Shown here: piece by piece, positions 8,408 through 14,228 of the stretch | How the letters are laid out: every line of letters starts with the position of its first letter | Numbering within the stretch: the first letter of the stretch is position 1 | Origin: a bacterium | GTDB taxonomy: Bacteria; Armatimonadota; Zipacnadia; Zipacnadales; Zipacnadaceae | Length of the DNA: 14,977 nucleotides | Assembly (NCBI GenBank): GCA_030607655.1 | Contig: JAUWJN010000020.1 | Coordinates: 1-14,977, forward strand | Direction: 5' to 3' | Made by a program: the position numbers and the translations under genes | The notes under the pieces: model-generated | Told to the model about the DNA's origin: nothing | Database searches by the model: none | What the model saw: the letters and a program-made list of their open reading frames with translations, nothing else

Positions 8408-8470
8408 AGGCGAGGTTCTCCGGTTCGGCAGGCTCACCGCCCTGAGCAAAGCCGAAGGGCAACCTCGCCT
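8408..8470. repeat. REP-like nested inverted repeat
   Basis: Outer arms aggcgaggtt (8408-8417) and aacctcgcct (8461-8470) are a perfect 10-bp inverted repeat. Inside are a second pair, ttcggc (8424-8429) and gccgaa (8451-8456), and a third, gctca (8432-8436) and tgagc (8443-8447). Three nested arms in 63 bp with no coding content resemble REP/MITE-like intergenic palindromes found in many environmental bacteria. Copy number in this genome is unknown. Confidence 0.65.
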
Positions 8471-8519
8471 CACAGGGGACGCGCGGGGGCTTCGCCCGTC
8501 TGCTCTCTGGGGTTACTGT

Positions 8520-8540
8520 GGACAGGCGAGTCGCCTGTCC
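8520..8540. repeat. Perfect 10-bp palindrome with 1-nt centre
   Basis: The arms ggacaggcga (8520-8529) and tcgcctgtcc (8531-8540) are exact reverse complements around a single g. In RNA the loop would need to open a few pairs. The compact form fits a protein-binding site or a dispersed REP-like unit better than a terminator, since no T-run follows. Confidence 0.7.
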
Positions 8541-8611
8541 TACTGGTGGCTTAAAGAAAAATGGCCCCGGCATTGCGCCTGAGCCATTGTGTTGTTACTG
8601 GTGTTGTAGGA

Positions 8612-8627
8612 GGGGCATCGCTGCCCC
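8612..8627. repeat. Short hairpin, 6-bp stem with 4-nt loop
   Basis: ggggca (8612-8617) and tgcccc (8622-8627) pair around the loop tcgc. It lies about 85 bp downstream of the PEP-CTERM stop codon on that gene's strand, so it could stabilise or help end that mRNA. No T-run follows on either strand. Confidence 0.5.
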
Positions 8628-8673
8628 GCTTGTCCGCCGAAGCTGCTTTACAGCGAAGGCGGGACCGTCGTTA

Positions 8674-8701
8674 CTGAATGCTGAATGCTGAACGCCGAGC
8701 G
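8674..8701. repeat. 7-bp tandem repeat, four decaying units
   Basis: The consecutive heptamers are ctgaatg, ctgaatg, ctgaacg and ccgagcg. The first two are identical and the last two differ by one and three bases from the first. They end 10 bp from the PEP-CTERM stop codon, which itself lies in the 12-bp palindrome agttagctaact (8706-8717). Confidence 0.7.
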
Positions 8702-8711
8702 CTGTAGTTAG

Positions 8712-10193
8712 CTAACTGTCCTTCCGCTTGCGCAGCTTCGCCCCCAGGCCTACCAGCCCCAGGGCAAATAGGGCGATCGTCCCCGGCTCGGGTACATCGC
8801 CGGCCGGCTGCCAGTCGGAGAGGTGGTCGGTATAGGCCCACACCCTATCGTTATCCATATCAATCCCAAAATCACCCAGAAGCAATCCTGCAACATCCTT
8901 CGGAACAAAAGTGAAATCTGTACGGAACCCGCCGGGATAGCCGACTTCGTTGGGCAGCCGCCACAGGCTGGCGCCGGCATCCCACCAATAGGGACGGATA
9001 GTGGATTCGTACTCGGCGCCCACAGCAGAAACATCGTAGCCCATGGAAGCCAAGGCATAGTTGAAACTGGCCCAGTCGGTGTCGAAGTCGACGACGTCAC
9101 CGGCGGGAGTCGGATTGCCCTCCATACCGGAGGTGTCCTCGCCCACGCCCGGCTGCCACCAGCCCTGACCGCCGCCTGGATCGGTGCCGAGGTCGAACTC
9201 AGTTATCGTGATGTTCGCATCACCGCCTGAGGCATCGTACATGTTCAACTCAACTGAGGAGTTACTAGTATGGCCAATAGCCGAGTAACCATTAGCTCCC
9301 CAGGTATTACCGGTAAAGGTATTGTTATCTTCATCTACAACTTTGCCGCCGGCGCTGAAGTCGTTGTTCTGAATAGTATTGTTGCCGGGAGTGGTATGCA
9401 AGTACATCGAGCGTGTGCCTGGGGCATTGTAGAAAGTGTTGCCGTCAAAGGTACAATTGTCTACTACGCCAGCCCAAAAGCCGACGCCCTCCCAGTCAGC
9501 CGCCTCGCCGGCCCCCACGGACAAGTTGTTGCCTGAAAAGGTTGAGTCGGTCACCATGGAGAGATAAAATGGCATATTGGCATTGTCACTGGTATTGCCA
9601 CTGGCGGTTAGGTCGCTACTGAACCAAATTACGGCGATCTCGCCACCTTGGGTACTGTTGAATAGGCTCCCGGGCGTAGTGCCCGGCGGATCGTACCAGA
9701 CTTGCCGGGTGTCGCGATCAGCCGTGACATTGCTGATGTTACTATGGTCACTCATACATAAAAAGATAGGACTCTGTGAAGAGCCCCACCCCAAGTTTAG
9801 GTCGTGCAAGTTAAGGTAGTTTGATATGCCAGTGTTCTCAATAAACTTGCCTTCTTCTAAACCAAGATTCCTGACTTCTACATTACTTGCCCCAATGGTT
9901 ATTATTGAATTATTTTTGAGGCTAGTCCAAGCGTCATACTCATCCTGGTTCATCGGGCGGCGGTAGCCCTTGATAATGGTGGTTTCTTTGCTGTCGCCTT
10001 CCAGGATGAGTTGCTTGTTAATGGTTAGAATTTCCTGGTAGGTTCCGGCATTGACGTGGACAGTGTCACCTATGGCGGCACCATTAATGGCGGCCTGAAT
10101 ACTCTCGCCTGGGTCAACGTACCAAGTAGTCTGAGCCACAGCGGGTACAGCGAGGCAGACGACGAGGACAAGACAACATACTAGTAACTTCAC
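8712..10193 (-). CDS. PEP-CTERM exported protein with right-handed beta-helix
   Basis: This 493-residue secreted or surface protein has an N-terminal signal peptide (about residues 1-20, ending AVPAVAQT). It begins the mature part with WYVDPGESIQAAINGAAIGDTV, the opening motif of DUF1565/pectate-lyase-like parallel beta-helix proteins. Residues about 40-300 have repeated short N-rich turns (DNCTFDGNTF, NNTIQNNDF, NNTFTGNTW) typical of helix coils. A separate acidic and aromatic domain follows (about 320-460) and I do not recognise it. The C-terminus from residue 467 is a PEP-CTERM sorting signal: VPEPG, a hydrophobic helix and the basic tail KLRKRKDS. Such tails are handled by exosortase (EpsH/XrtA family), usually tied to exopolysaccharide or biofilm export. 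The start is a GTG at 10193 with AGGAGGGG 6 nt upstream. It stands alone in its transcription unit. Confidence 0.9.
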   Translation of the reverse strand: MKLLVCCLVLVVCLAVPAVAQTTWYVDPGESIQAAINGAAIGDTVHVNAGTYQEILTINKQLILEGDSKETTIIKGYRRPMNQDEYDAWTSLKNNSIITIGASNVEVRNLGLEEGKFIENTGISNYLNLHDLNLGWGSSQSPIFLCMSDHSNISNVTADRDTRQVWYDPPGTTPGSLFNSTQGGEIAVIWFSSDLTASGNTSDNANMPFYLSMVTDSTFSGNNLSVGAGEAADWEGVGFWAGVVDNCTFDGNTFYNAPGTRSMYLHTTPGNNTIQNNDFSAGGKVVDEDNNTFTGNTWGANGYSAIGHTSNSSVELNMYDASGGDANITITEFDLGTDPGGGQGWWQPGVGEDTSGMEGNPTPAGDVVDFDTDWASFNYALASMGYDVSAVGAEYESTIRPYWWDAGASLWRLPNEVGYPGGFRTDFTFVPKDVAGLLLGDFGIDMDNDRVWAYTDHLSDWQPAGDVPEPGTIALFALGLVGLGAKLRKRKDS

Positions 10194-10259
10194 TATAATC
10201 CCCTCCTGGGCATAATGAAAATGGTCAGCAACGGCTAATTATCCATACTACATAATCTA

Positions 10260-10288
10260 TGTATAACATAATGGCAAATGTTTGTCAA
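10260..10288 (-). promoter_or_regulatory. Sigma-70-type promoter for the PEP-CTERM gene
   Basis: On the minus strand a perfect TTGACA (10288-10283) is followed after exactly 17 bp by TATACA (10265-10260, four of six consensus bases). The surrounding DNA is A/T-rich, unlike the rest of the window. A start near 10253 would give a leader of about 60 nt before the GTG at 10193, with AGGAGGGG near its end. Confidence 0.6.
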
Positions 10289-10541
10289 GGGGTAAATTAA
10301 AGTTTTTTGTAAAATTGCCGATAAATAAAATTTCTGTCTGTATTGCATGACGCTACCCCACTGCTGTCAAGAGGTAGGACGAATTTTTTTTGTAAACTCT
10401 TTGGGCAGGCCGATATGCTTCCACCTTCGCCAGACAACTGTAGCTACGGTGGACAAGTGCGCACATTCGCCCCTACATTTAACTCAAGCAGGCCAACTCA
10501 GCCCCTCGTCAACCCAAGAGGCTGCATTGTGCGCCGTTTTC

Positions 10542-10550
10542 TGCTATACT
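10542..10550 (+). promoter_or_regulatory. Candidate extended -10 promoter for the histidine kinase operon
   Basis: TGCTATACT is an extended -10 element (TG-n-TATACT). No good -35 lies 16-18 bp upstream; the region there reads ctgcat. Initiation near 10557 would give a leader of about 88 nt before the proposed CTG start, just including the GGC-AAA-GCC and alternative hairpins. Confidence 0.35.
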
Positions 10551-10559
10551 ATGTATTAA

Positions 10560-10615
10560 GGCAAAGCCTGCCAATAAGAAGGCAGCGAGGGCAGGAATGG
10601 CTTCGCCCGCGAGGA
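10560..10615 (+). promoter_or_regulatory. Structured leader with mutually exclusive hairpins
   Basis: GGC (10560-10562) can pair with GCC (10566-10568). CTGCC (10568-10572) can pair with GGCAG (10581-10585), or as CCTGCC (10567-10572) with GGCAGG (10590-10595). These pairings exclude one another. The octamer CGCGAGGA occurs at 10608-10615 and again at 10627-10634, where it includes the start of the Shine-Dalgarno. It may be a regulatory leader; it matches no riboswitch class I can assign. Confidence 0.3.
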
Positions 10616-10630
10616 AATACTAGACTCGCG

Positions 10631-10636
10631 AGGAGG
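10631..10636 (+). promoter_or_regulatory. Shine-Dalgarno that sets the histidine kinase start
   Basis: AGGAGG is a full anti-16S match. The in-frame codons after it are GTA (10636, overlapping), GAG, ATA (10642) and CTG (10645). The spacer to CTG is 8 nt. ATG 10693 is 56 nt away, too far for this site to serve it. The nearest upstream in-frame stop is TAG at 10621. Confidence 0.65.
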
Positions 10637-10644
10637 TAGAGATA

Positions 10645-13488
10645 CTGACCGCAGAGCGGCGTCGAGGTCTATATATAGCAGCGGCCGTCTGGATGGTGCT
10701 GATGGTATTATCCGGACGGCTCACAGGCCCGGAATTTGCCCTTACTGATCTGCGGTTTATGCTGCCGGGCAGCCAGCCGGTTAGTCCCCAGATTGTGCTC
10801 GTTACTATTGACGAGCAGGCTCTGGCAGAGGTCGGCCTATGGCCGTGGTCGTATCAGCGATTGGCTGACCTGGTCAATCGCCTCAATGAGGCCGGCGCCG
10901 GGGTCATTGCCTTTGACCTGCCGGCCTTGGTCACCTACCGCGTCCCGGCTAGCGCTCAGGAGGAGGCTCACTCTCTCGCTGAAGCTATTAAAGGCTATGG
11001 GCGAGTGGTGCTGCCCACAGTTATACAACCCTTGCCACCGGGCGCGGGTACTGAGCGGTGGCGGGAGCGCTTTGCGGTAGGCTCGGGACAACTACCCCGG
11101 CCCCAGGAGCTGGAAAGTGGGTGCCTCGGTGGGCCACCGGCTTCCCTAGCTAATGTAGCCGCTGGTCTGGGGGCGGTGAATGTAACGCCGGAAACCGACG
11201 GGGTGCTGCGGCGGGTGCCGCTGGTTGTCTCCGACCAGGGACAGCTCTATCCGGCCTTTCCGACCGAGGTCGTGCGCGTATTCTTAGGCCTACCGCCAGG
11301 TACGCAGGGCATATCGGTGGGCCACCGTTATGTGCAGTTGGGAAAGCTGAAGGCGCCTATTGATTCGGCGGGCGAACTGTATGTGAACTACGCGGGCGGT
11401 TATGAGAGTTATCCCACTATTTCCGGTGCCCAGGTGCTATCCACAGAGTCCGAAGAACTTGAACCTAAAGTGGCGGGTAAGATTATCCTGGTCGGGCCTA
11501 CCGCGGTAGGTCTGGCGAATCTGTATCGTACTCCCACCTGCCCGCTCATGCCCGGCGTGGAGGTAACCGCCAACGCTATTGACACCATCCTCACCGCTAA
11601 GGGCCTACGAATACTACCGCTGTGGGTTGGCTGGCTGCTAGCCGGCATCGGAAGTCTGTTTATAGGCTGGTGGTTGGCATCACTTAACTCCTGGCGAGGG
11701 ACGCTGGCGGTCCTAGCGGTAGCTATTGTATACGCGGGGCTGTCACTGTGGTGTTTTGCCCAACAGTTGCTCCTGCCTACTGCCCTACCCCTGCTGGCTA
11801 TATCTATCACCGGCGTAATTATGGTAGTAAGAGAGGCGGCCATTGCTGAGCGGGAGAAGGGCCATGCCCAGGCGCAACTACATACTCGAATTCAGACTAT
11901 CTTAGGGATTGGCAGACTGATAAATTCCAGTCTGGATCGCGAGCAACTATTGGAGCAGATACTGCAATGGATTGAAACGGAACTGGATGTGGAGGCAGCC
12001 TCGGTGCTGATGCTGGATGAGAAAGGCCGTCATCTGCGATTTGAAGCTGCCTCGGGGGAGAAGGCTGAGGAGATTAAAGATTTTACTGTTCAGTTAGGCG
12101 AAGGTATCGCGGGGCTAGTCGCGGCGAGCGGCGAGCCGCTAATCGTCAACGACGCCGCCCGGGACCCGCGGCAAGCTCGCGACATTCCCGTAGCCATTGA
12201 CTTTCCGGCCCGCTCGGTGCTGTGCGTACCGATGACCCTCCAGGGCCAAGTGGTCGGGGTGGGGGAAGCAATAAATAAGCGCGGCGGAGCCCTGTTTACT
12301 GAGGAGGATGCCTCACTGCTGACCGTGATTGCCCAGGAAGCGGCCTTGTTTATGGATAACGCCCGTTTGTATAGTCAGTTGCAGGAGCGCGTGGACTTTG
12401 CTAACCAGGAGCTGCGGGAGGCGAATCTGCGCTTGGCTTTCGAGAAGGCCCGGATTGAAACTCTAGTCCGGGAGATGGCTTCTGGTATCCTGGCCACGGA
12501 TAAGGCTGACCGCGTGGTGCTGATAAATGATACCGCCCAGCAGATGCTAGGTCTGGAGGAGGCGAAAGCGGTGGGAGAGCCCATCCTAGCGCTTATTGAT
12601 GATCAGCACCTGGTTGACCTATTTGCCCGCCCGCTCTCTCTGGAAGGTGGCACTCACGTCGAAGAGCTGGAGCTGCTGGCGGGCAGTGGGACTGTGGTGC
12701 GGGCTCACATTGCGCTAGTTGAAGACCGGGGCGAGATAATCGGCAAGTGTCTGCTGCTAACCGACGTCACCCAGTTTATTGAGCTAGACCGAATGAAGAC
12801 TGATCTTATCTCGTTTGTCTCCCACGAGTTGAAGAATCCGCTGGCGTCGCTGCTAAGTTTTGCGGCCTTGCTGCAACGGGGGGCCGCCCAGTTCGACGAG
12901 GCGTCTCAGTCATACCTCGACTATGTTAGCCAACTTTCCCGACGGATGCAGGACTTGGTGGAGGACTTCTTGAATCTCTCGCGCATTGAGGCCGGAGAGC
13001 CCTTGGACATTGAGCTTAGTGGCATAACCGGCACTGACCAGATGGTCGCAAATATCATTGAACTAGAACAGCCGAGGACGCAGCTTCACCAATTCGTTGT
13101 TGATATTCCTGCGGACTTACCTGCGCTGCGGGCGGACCGACGCAAGCTACAGCAGGTGTTCACTAATCTGATGAATAACGCCGTGAAGTTCTCGCCTGAT
13201 GGCGGGCAGGTGAGTATCAGCGCCCGCTGCGAGGACGGGGTGGTCAGATTCTCCGTCAGCGACCACGGCGTAGGAATTGCTCCGCAGCAGATGGTGCATC
13301 TATTTAAGAAATTCCAACGAGTCCGGGGCACGGGCACCGAGCGAGTACCTGGAACCGGTCTGGGCTTGTATCTATGCAAGCATCTCGTGGAAGCGCAGGG
13401 AGGGAAGATCTGGGTGGAAAGCGAACTGGGCCAGGGGTCCACCTTCAGTTTTACTGTTCCCGTGGATGATGCTGCTGGTGAAAGTTAA
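10645..13488 (+). CDS. CHASE2-GAF-PAS sensor histidine kinase, probable CTG start
   Basis: This is a membrane sensor kinase of 947 residues from CTG 10645, or 931 from ATG 10693. I chose CTG because a perfect AGGAGG (10631-10636) sits 8 nt before it, while the ATG has no ribosome site and would cut the first membrane helix (LYIAAAVWMVLMVL, preceded by basic RRR). In order: N-terminal helix; CHASE2 sensor (about 35-315, IVLVTIDEQALAEVGLWPW); three transmembrane helices (about 320-395); GAF (about 415-575, GEGIAGLVAASGEPLIVND); coiled coil; PAS (about 605-715); HisKA with SFVSHELKNPLASL (His727); and HATPase_c with N-box NLMNNAVKF (Asn845), G1 SDHGVGIAP and G2 GTGLGLYLCK. All catalytic boxes are intact. 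CHASE2 faces outside the cytoplasmic membrane and its ligand is unknown. No response regulator is adjacent, so the partner is elsewhere or the kinase is an orphan. Confidence 0.93.
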   Translation: MTAERRRGLYIAAAVWMVLMVLSGRLTGPEFALTDLRFMLPGSQPVSPQIVLVTIDEQALAEVGLWPWSYQRLADLVNRLNEAGAGVIAFDLPALVTYRVPASAQEEAHSLAEAIKGYGRVVLPTVIQPLPPGAGTERWRERFAVGSGQLPRPQELESGCLGGPPASLANVAAGLGAVNVTPETDGVLRRVPLVVSDQGQLYPAFPTEVVRVFLGLPPGTQGISVGHRYVQLGKLKAPIDSAGELYVNYAGGYESYPTISGAQVLSTESEELEPKVAGKIILVGPTAVGLANLYRTPTCPLMPGVEVTANAIDTILTAKGLRILPLWVGWLLAGIGSLFIGWWLASLNSWRGTLAVLAVAIVYAGLSLWCFAQQLLLPTALPLLAISITGVIMVVREAAIAEREKGHAQAQLHTRIQTILGIGRLINSSLDREQLLEQILQWIETELDVEAASVLMLDEKGRHLRFEAASGEKAEEIKDFTVQLGEGIAGLVAASGEPLIVNDAARDPRQARDIPVAIDFPARSVLCVPMTLQGQVVGVGEAINKRGGALFTEEDASLLTVIAQEAALFMDNARLYSQLQERVDFANQELREANLRLAFEKARIETLVREMASGILATDKADRVVLINDTAQQMLGLEEAKAVGEPILALIDDQHLVDLFARPLSLEGGTHVEELELLAGSGTVVRAHIALVEDRGEIIGKCLLLTDVTQFIELDRMKTDLISFVSHELKNPLASLLSFAALLQRGAAQFDEASQSYLDYVSQLSRRMQDLVEDFLNLSRIEAGEPLDIELSGITGTDQMVANIIELEQPRTQLHQFVVDIPADLPALRADRRKLQQVFTNLMNNAVKFSPDGGQVSISARCEDGVVRFSVSDHGVGIAPQQMVHLFKKFQRVRGTGTERVPGTGLGLYLCKHLVEAQGGKIWVESELGQGSTFSFTVPVDDAAGES

Positions 13489-13495
13489 TCGAATT

Positions 13496-13711
13496 ATGGC
13501 CCCCATAATGAAGCTGCACCTAGGTGACATAGTACAGCTCAAAAAGACTCACCCCTGCGGCAGCGACCAGTGGGAAGTAATTAGGCTGGGCAACGACATC
13601 AAGGCCCGCTGCACCGGCTGCGGCCGGGTGATGATGATGCGGCGCTCACGCTTTGTGCGTCTGATCCGCAAGCACATTGCGCCGGTTGAGGAGCAGGTCA
13701 GTGAGTCCTGA
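13496..13711 (+). CDS. DUF951 family protein
   Basis: This small protein has 71 residues from ATG 13496, or 67 from ATG 13508. It reads LGDIVQLKKTHPCGSDQWEVIRLGNDIKARC..CGR followed by VMMMRRSRF, the conserved plan of DUF951 (PF06107): a short beta-rich domain with an HPCG motif and a CxxCG pair. The three cysteines could bind zinc or be redox-active. The function of the family is not known. It is predicted cytoplasmic. The ATG at 13496 lies 7 nt after the kinase stop, and further in-frame starts at 13469 and 13478 would overlap it. No clear Shine-Dalgarno is seen, so translation is probably coupled to the kinase. The family pattern starting M-x(3)-LGDIV favours 13508. Confidence 0.88.
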   Translation: MAPIMKLHLGDIVQLKKTHPCGSDQWEVIRLGNDIKARCTGCGRVMMMRRSRFVRLIRKHIAPVEEQVSES

Positions 13712-14114
13712 ACAGGTGGTGCGGTGGCTACAGTCAGTATATGAGCAGCTTCCGGTTGGCACCTGCGATGGTTGCATTGATTGTGCGCTGCGCTGCGCGG
13801 GAGAAGTGCCGATGTTGGTGGCCGAATATCAAGCTATATGCCAGCACCTTCAAAATCAAGACCAGTCAGTTCCTTCCCCGCCGCCGCGTCGTCCAGGGCA
13901 GATGATGCCGCCTTGTCGGTTCCTTGATGAAGCTAGCCGACTGTGCGTTATCTATCCGGTCAGGCCGCTGATTTGTCGATTGTTTGGGGTGGTTGAGTGG
14001 CTGCCCTGCCCGATGGGCAAACAGACGGCGGCGGTGGAGGATGGCCTGAACTTGATGCACCGCTACGCCGAGCTGGGGCCTCATCCCTTCAGCTACTGGC
14101 ACGGGCAACGGTAG
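13701..14114 (+). CDS. YkgJ-like cysteine-cluster protein
   Basis: This 137-residue cytoplasmic protein resembles the YkgJ/CxxCxxCC family (PF03692), thought to bind zinc or an Fe-S cluster. The first cluster is CDGCIDCALRC (about residues 22-32) and the second is PCRFLD...LCVIYPVRPLICRLFG, where the Cys-x-Ile-Tyr-Pro-x-Arg-Pro block is the family hallmark. Another Cys follows in LPCPMG. The first cluster is spaced C-x2-C-x2-C-x3-C instead of the usual ending in adjacent cysteines. The start is a GTG at 13701, supported by GAGGAG (13688-13693) with a 7-nt spacer. It overlaps the DUF951 stop by 11 nt, so the two are translationally coupled. A TTG at 13677 is possible but has no such site. The biochemical role is unknown. 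Confidence 0.82.
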   Translation: MSPEQVVRWLQSVYEQLPVGTCDGCIDCALRCAGEVPMLVAEYQAICQHLQNQDQSVPSPPPRRPGQMMPPCRFLDEASRLCVIYPVRPLICRLFGVVEWLPCPMGKQTAAVEDGLNLMHRYAELGPHPFSYWHGQR

Positions 14115-14228
14115 AGCCTCGCCCGGCTCTCCTCTCCGGGACGGAGAGTCGCCGACGCGCCAAAGCCGCTATGGCGACGGCGCGGGGCTGGGGGTGAGGC
14201 ACCTCTCATCCGGGCGAAAAAACTCAAA
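14115..14228. other. Structured spacer with nested inverted repeats
   Basis: This 114-bp gap holds a 7-bp hairpin ctctccg (14132-14138) / cggagag (14142-14148) with a 3-nt loop. It also holds gtcgcc (14148-14153) pairing with ggcgac (14173-14178), and near-matching outer arms gcctcgccc (14116-14124) and gggtgaggc (14192-14200), 8 of 9 paired. No T-run follows, so a rho-independent terminator is not supported. It looks like a REP/MITE-type intergenic element and may also limit readthrough into the kinase gene. Confidence 0.55.

Larger units (their letters stand above)
8302..8711. other. Repeat-rich intergenic region between the PEP-CTERM and lptD-like genes
   Basis: This 410-bp stretch has no credible gene. 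From left to right it holds a TATAAT promoter box, the 9-bp tandem array, a nested inverted repeat (8408-8470), a small GGGC-TTC-GCCC hairpin near 8487-8497, two compact palindromes (8520-8540 and 8612-8627), another weak hairpin near 8641-8653 (gctg/cagc) and the 7-bp tandem repeat at 8674-8701. The short open frames across it have low-complexity, repeat-derived translations. Some of these stems may end the transcript of the PEP-CTERM gene, but none is followed by a proper T-run. Confidence 0.7.
10194..10644. other. Divergent intergenic region between the PEP-CTERM and histidine kinase genes
   Basis: This 451-bp region has no convincing gene. Short open frames at 10343-10639 have no ribosome site and unconvincing composition. 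It holds the minus-strand promoter at 10260-10288, a run of eight T at 10384-10391 preceded only by a weak 5-bp stem (10353-10357 with 10373-10377), an extended -10 element at 10542-10550 on the plus strand and a leader with alternative hairpins (10560-10615). The A/T-rich block at about 10230-10400 contrasts with the flanking coding DNA. Confidence 0.6.

Noticed and set aside
10353..10391. Rho-independent terminator before the eight-T run
   Set aside because: The only stem is 5 bp with a 15-nt loop, and no gene on the plus strand ends just upstream.
10557..10620. c-di-GMP (GEMM) or fluoride riboswitch in the kinase leader
   Set aside because: GGCAAA...CCTGCC and ATGG-cTTCGCCC resemble fragments of these classes, but the rest of each conserved core (the GCAAAGCC half of GEMM, the AACCGCC block of the fluoride class) is absent.
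10343..10639. 98-residue frame in the divergent intergenic region
   Set aside because: It has no Shine-Dalgarno and unconvincing composition. It also overlaps the probable promoter and leader of the kinase operon.
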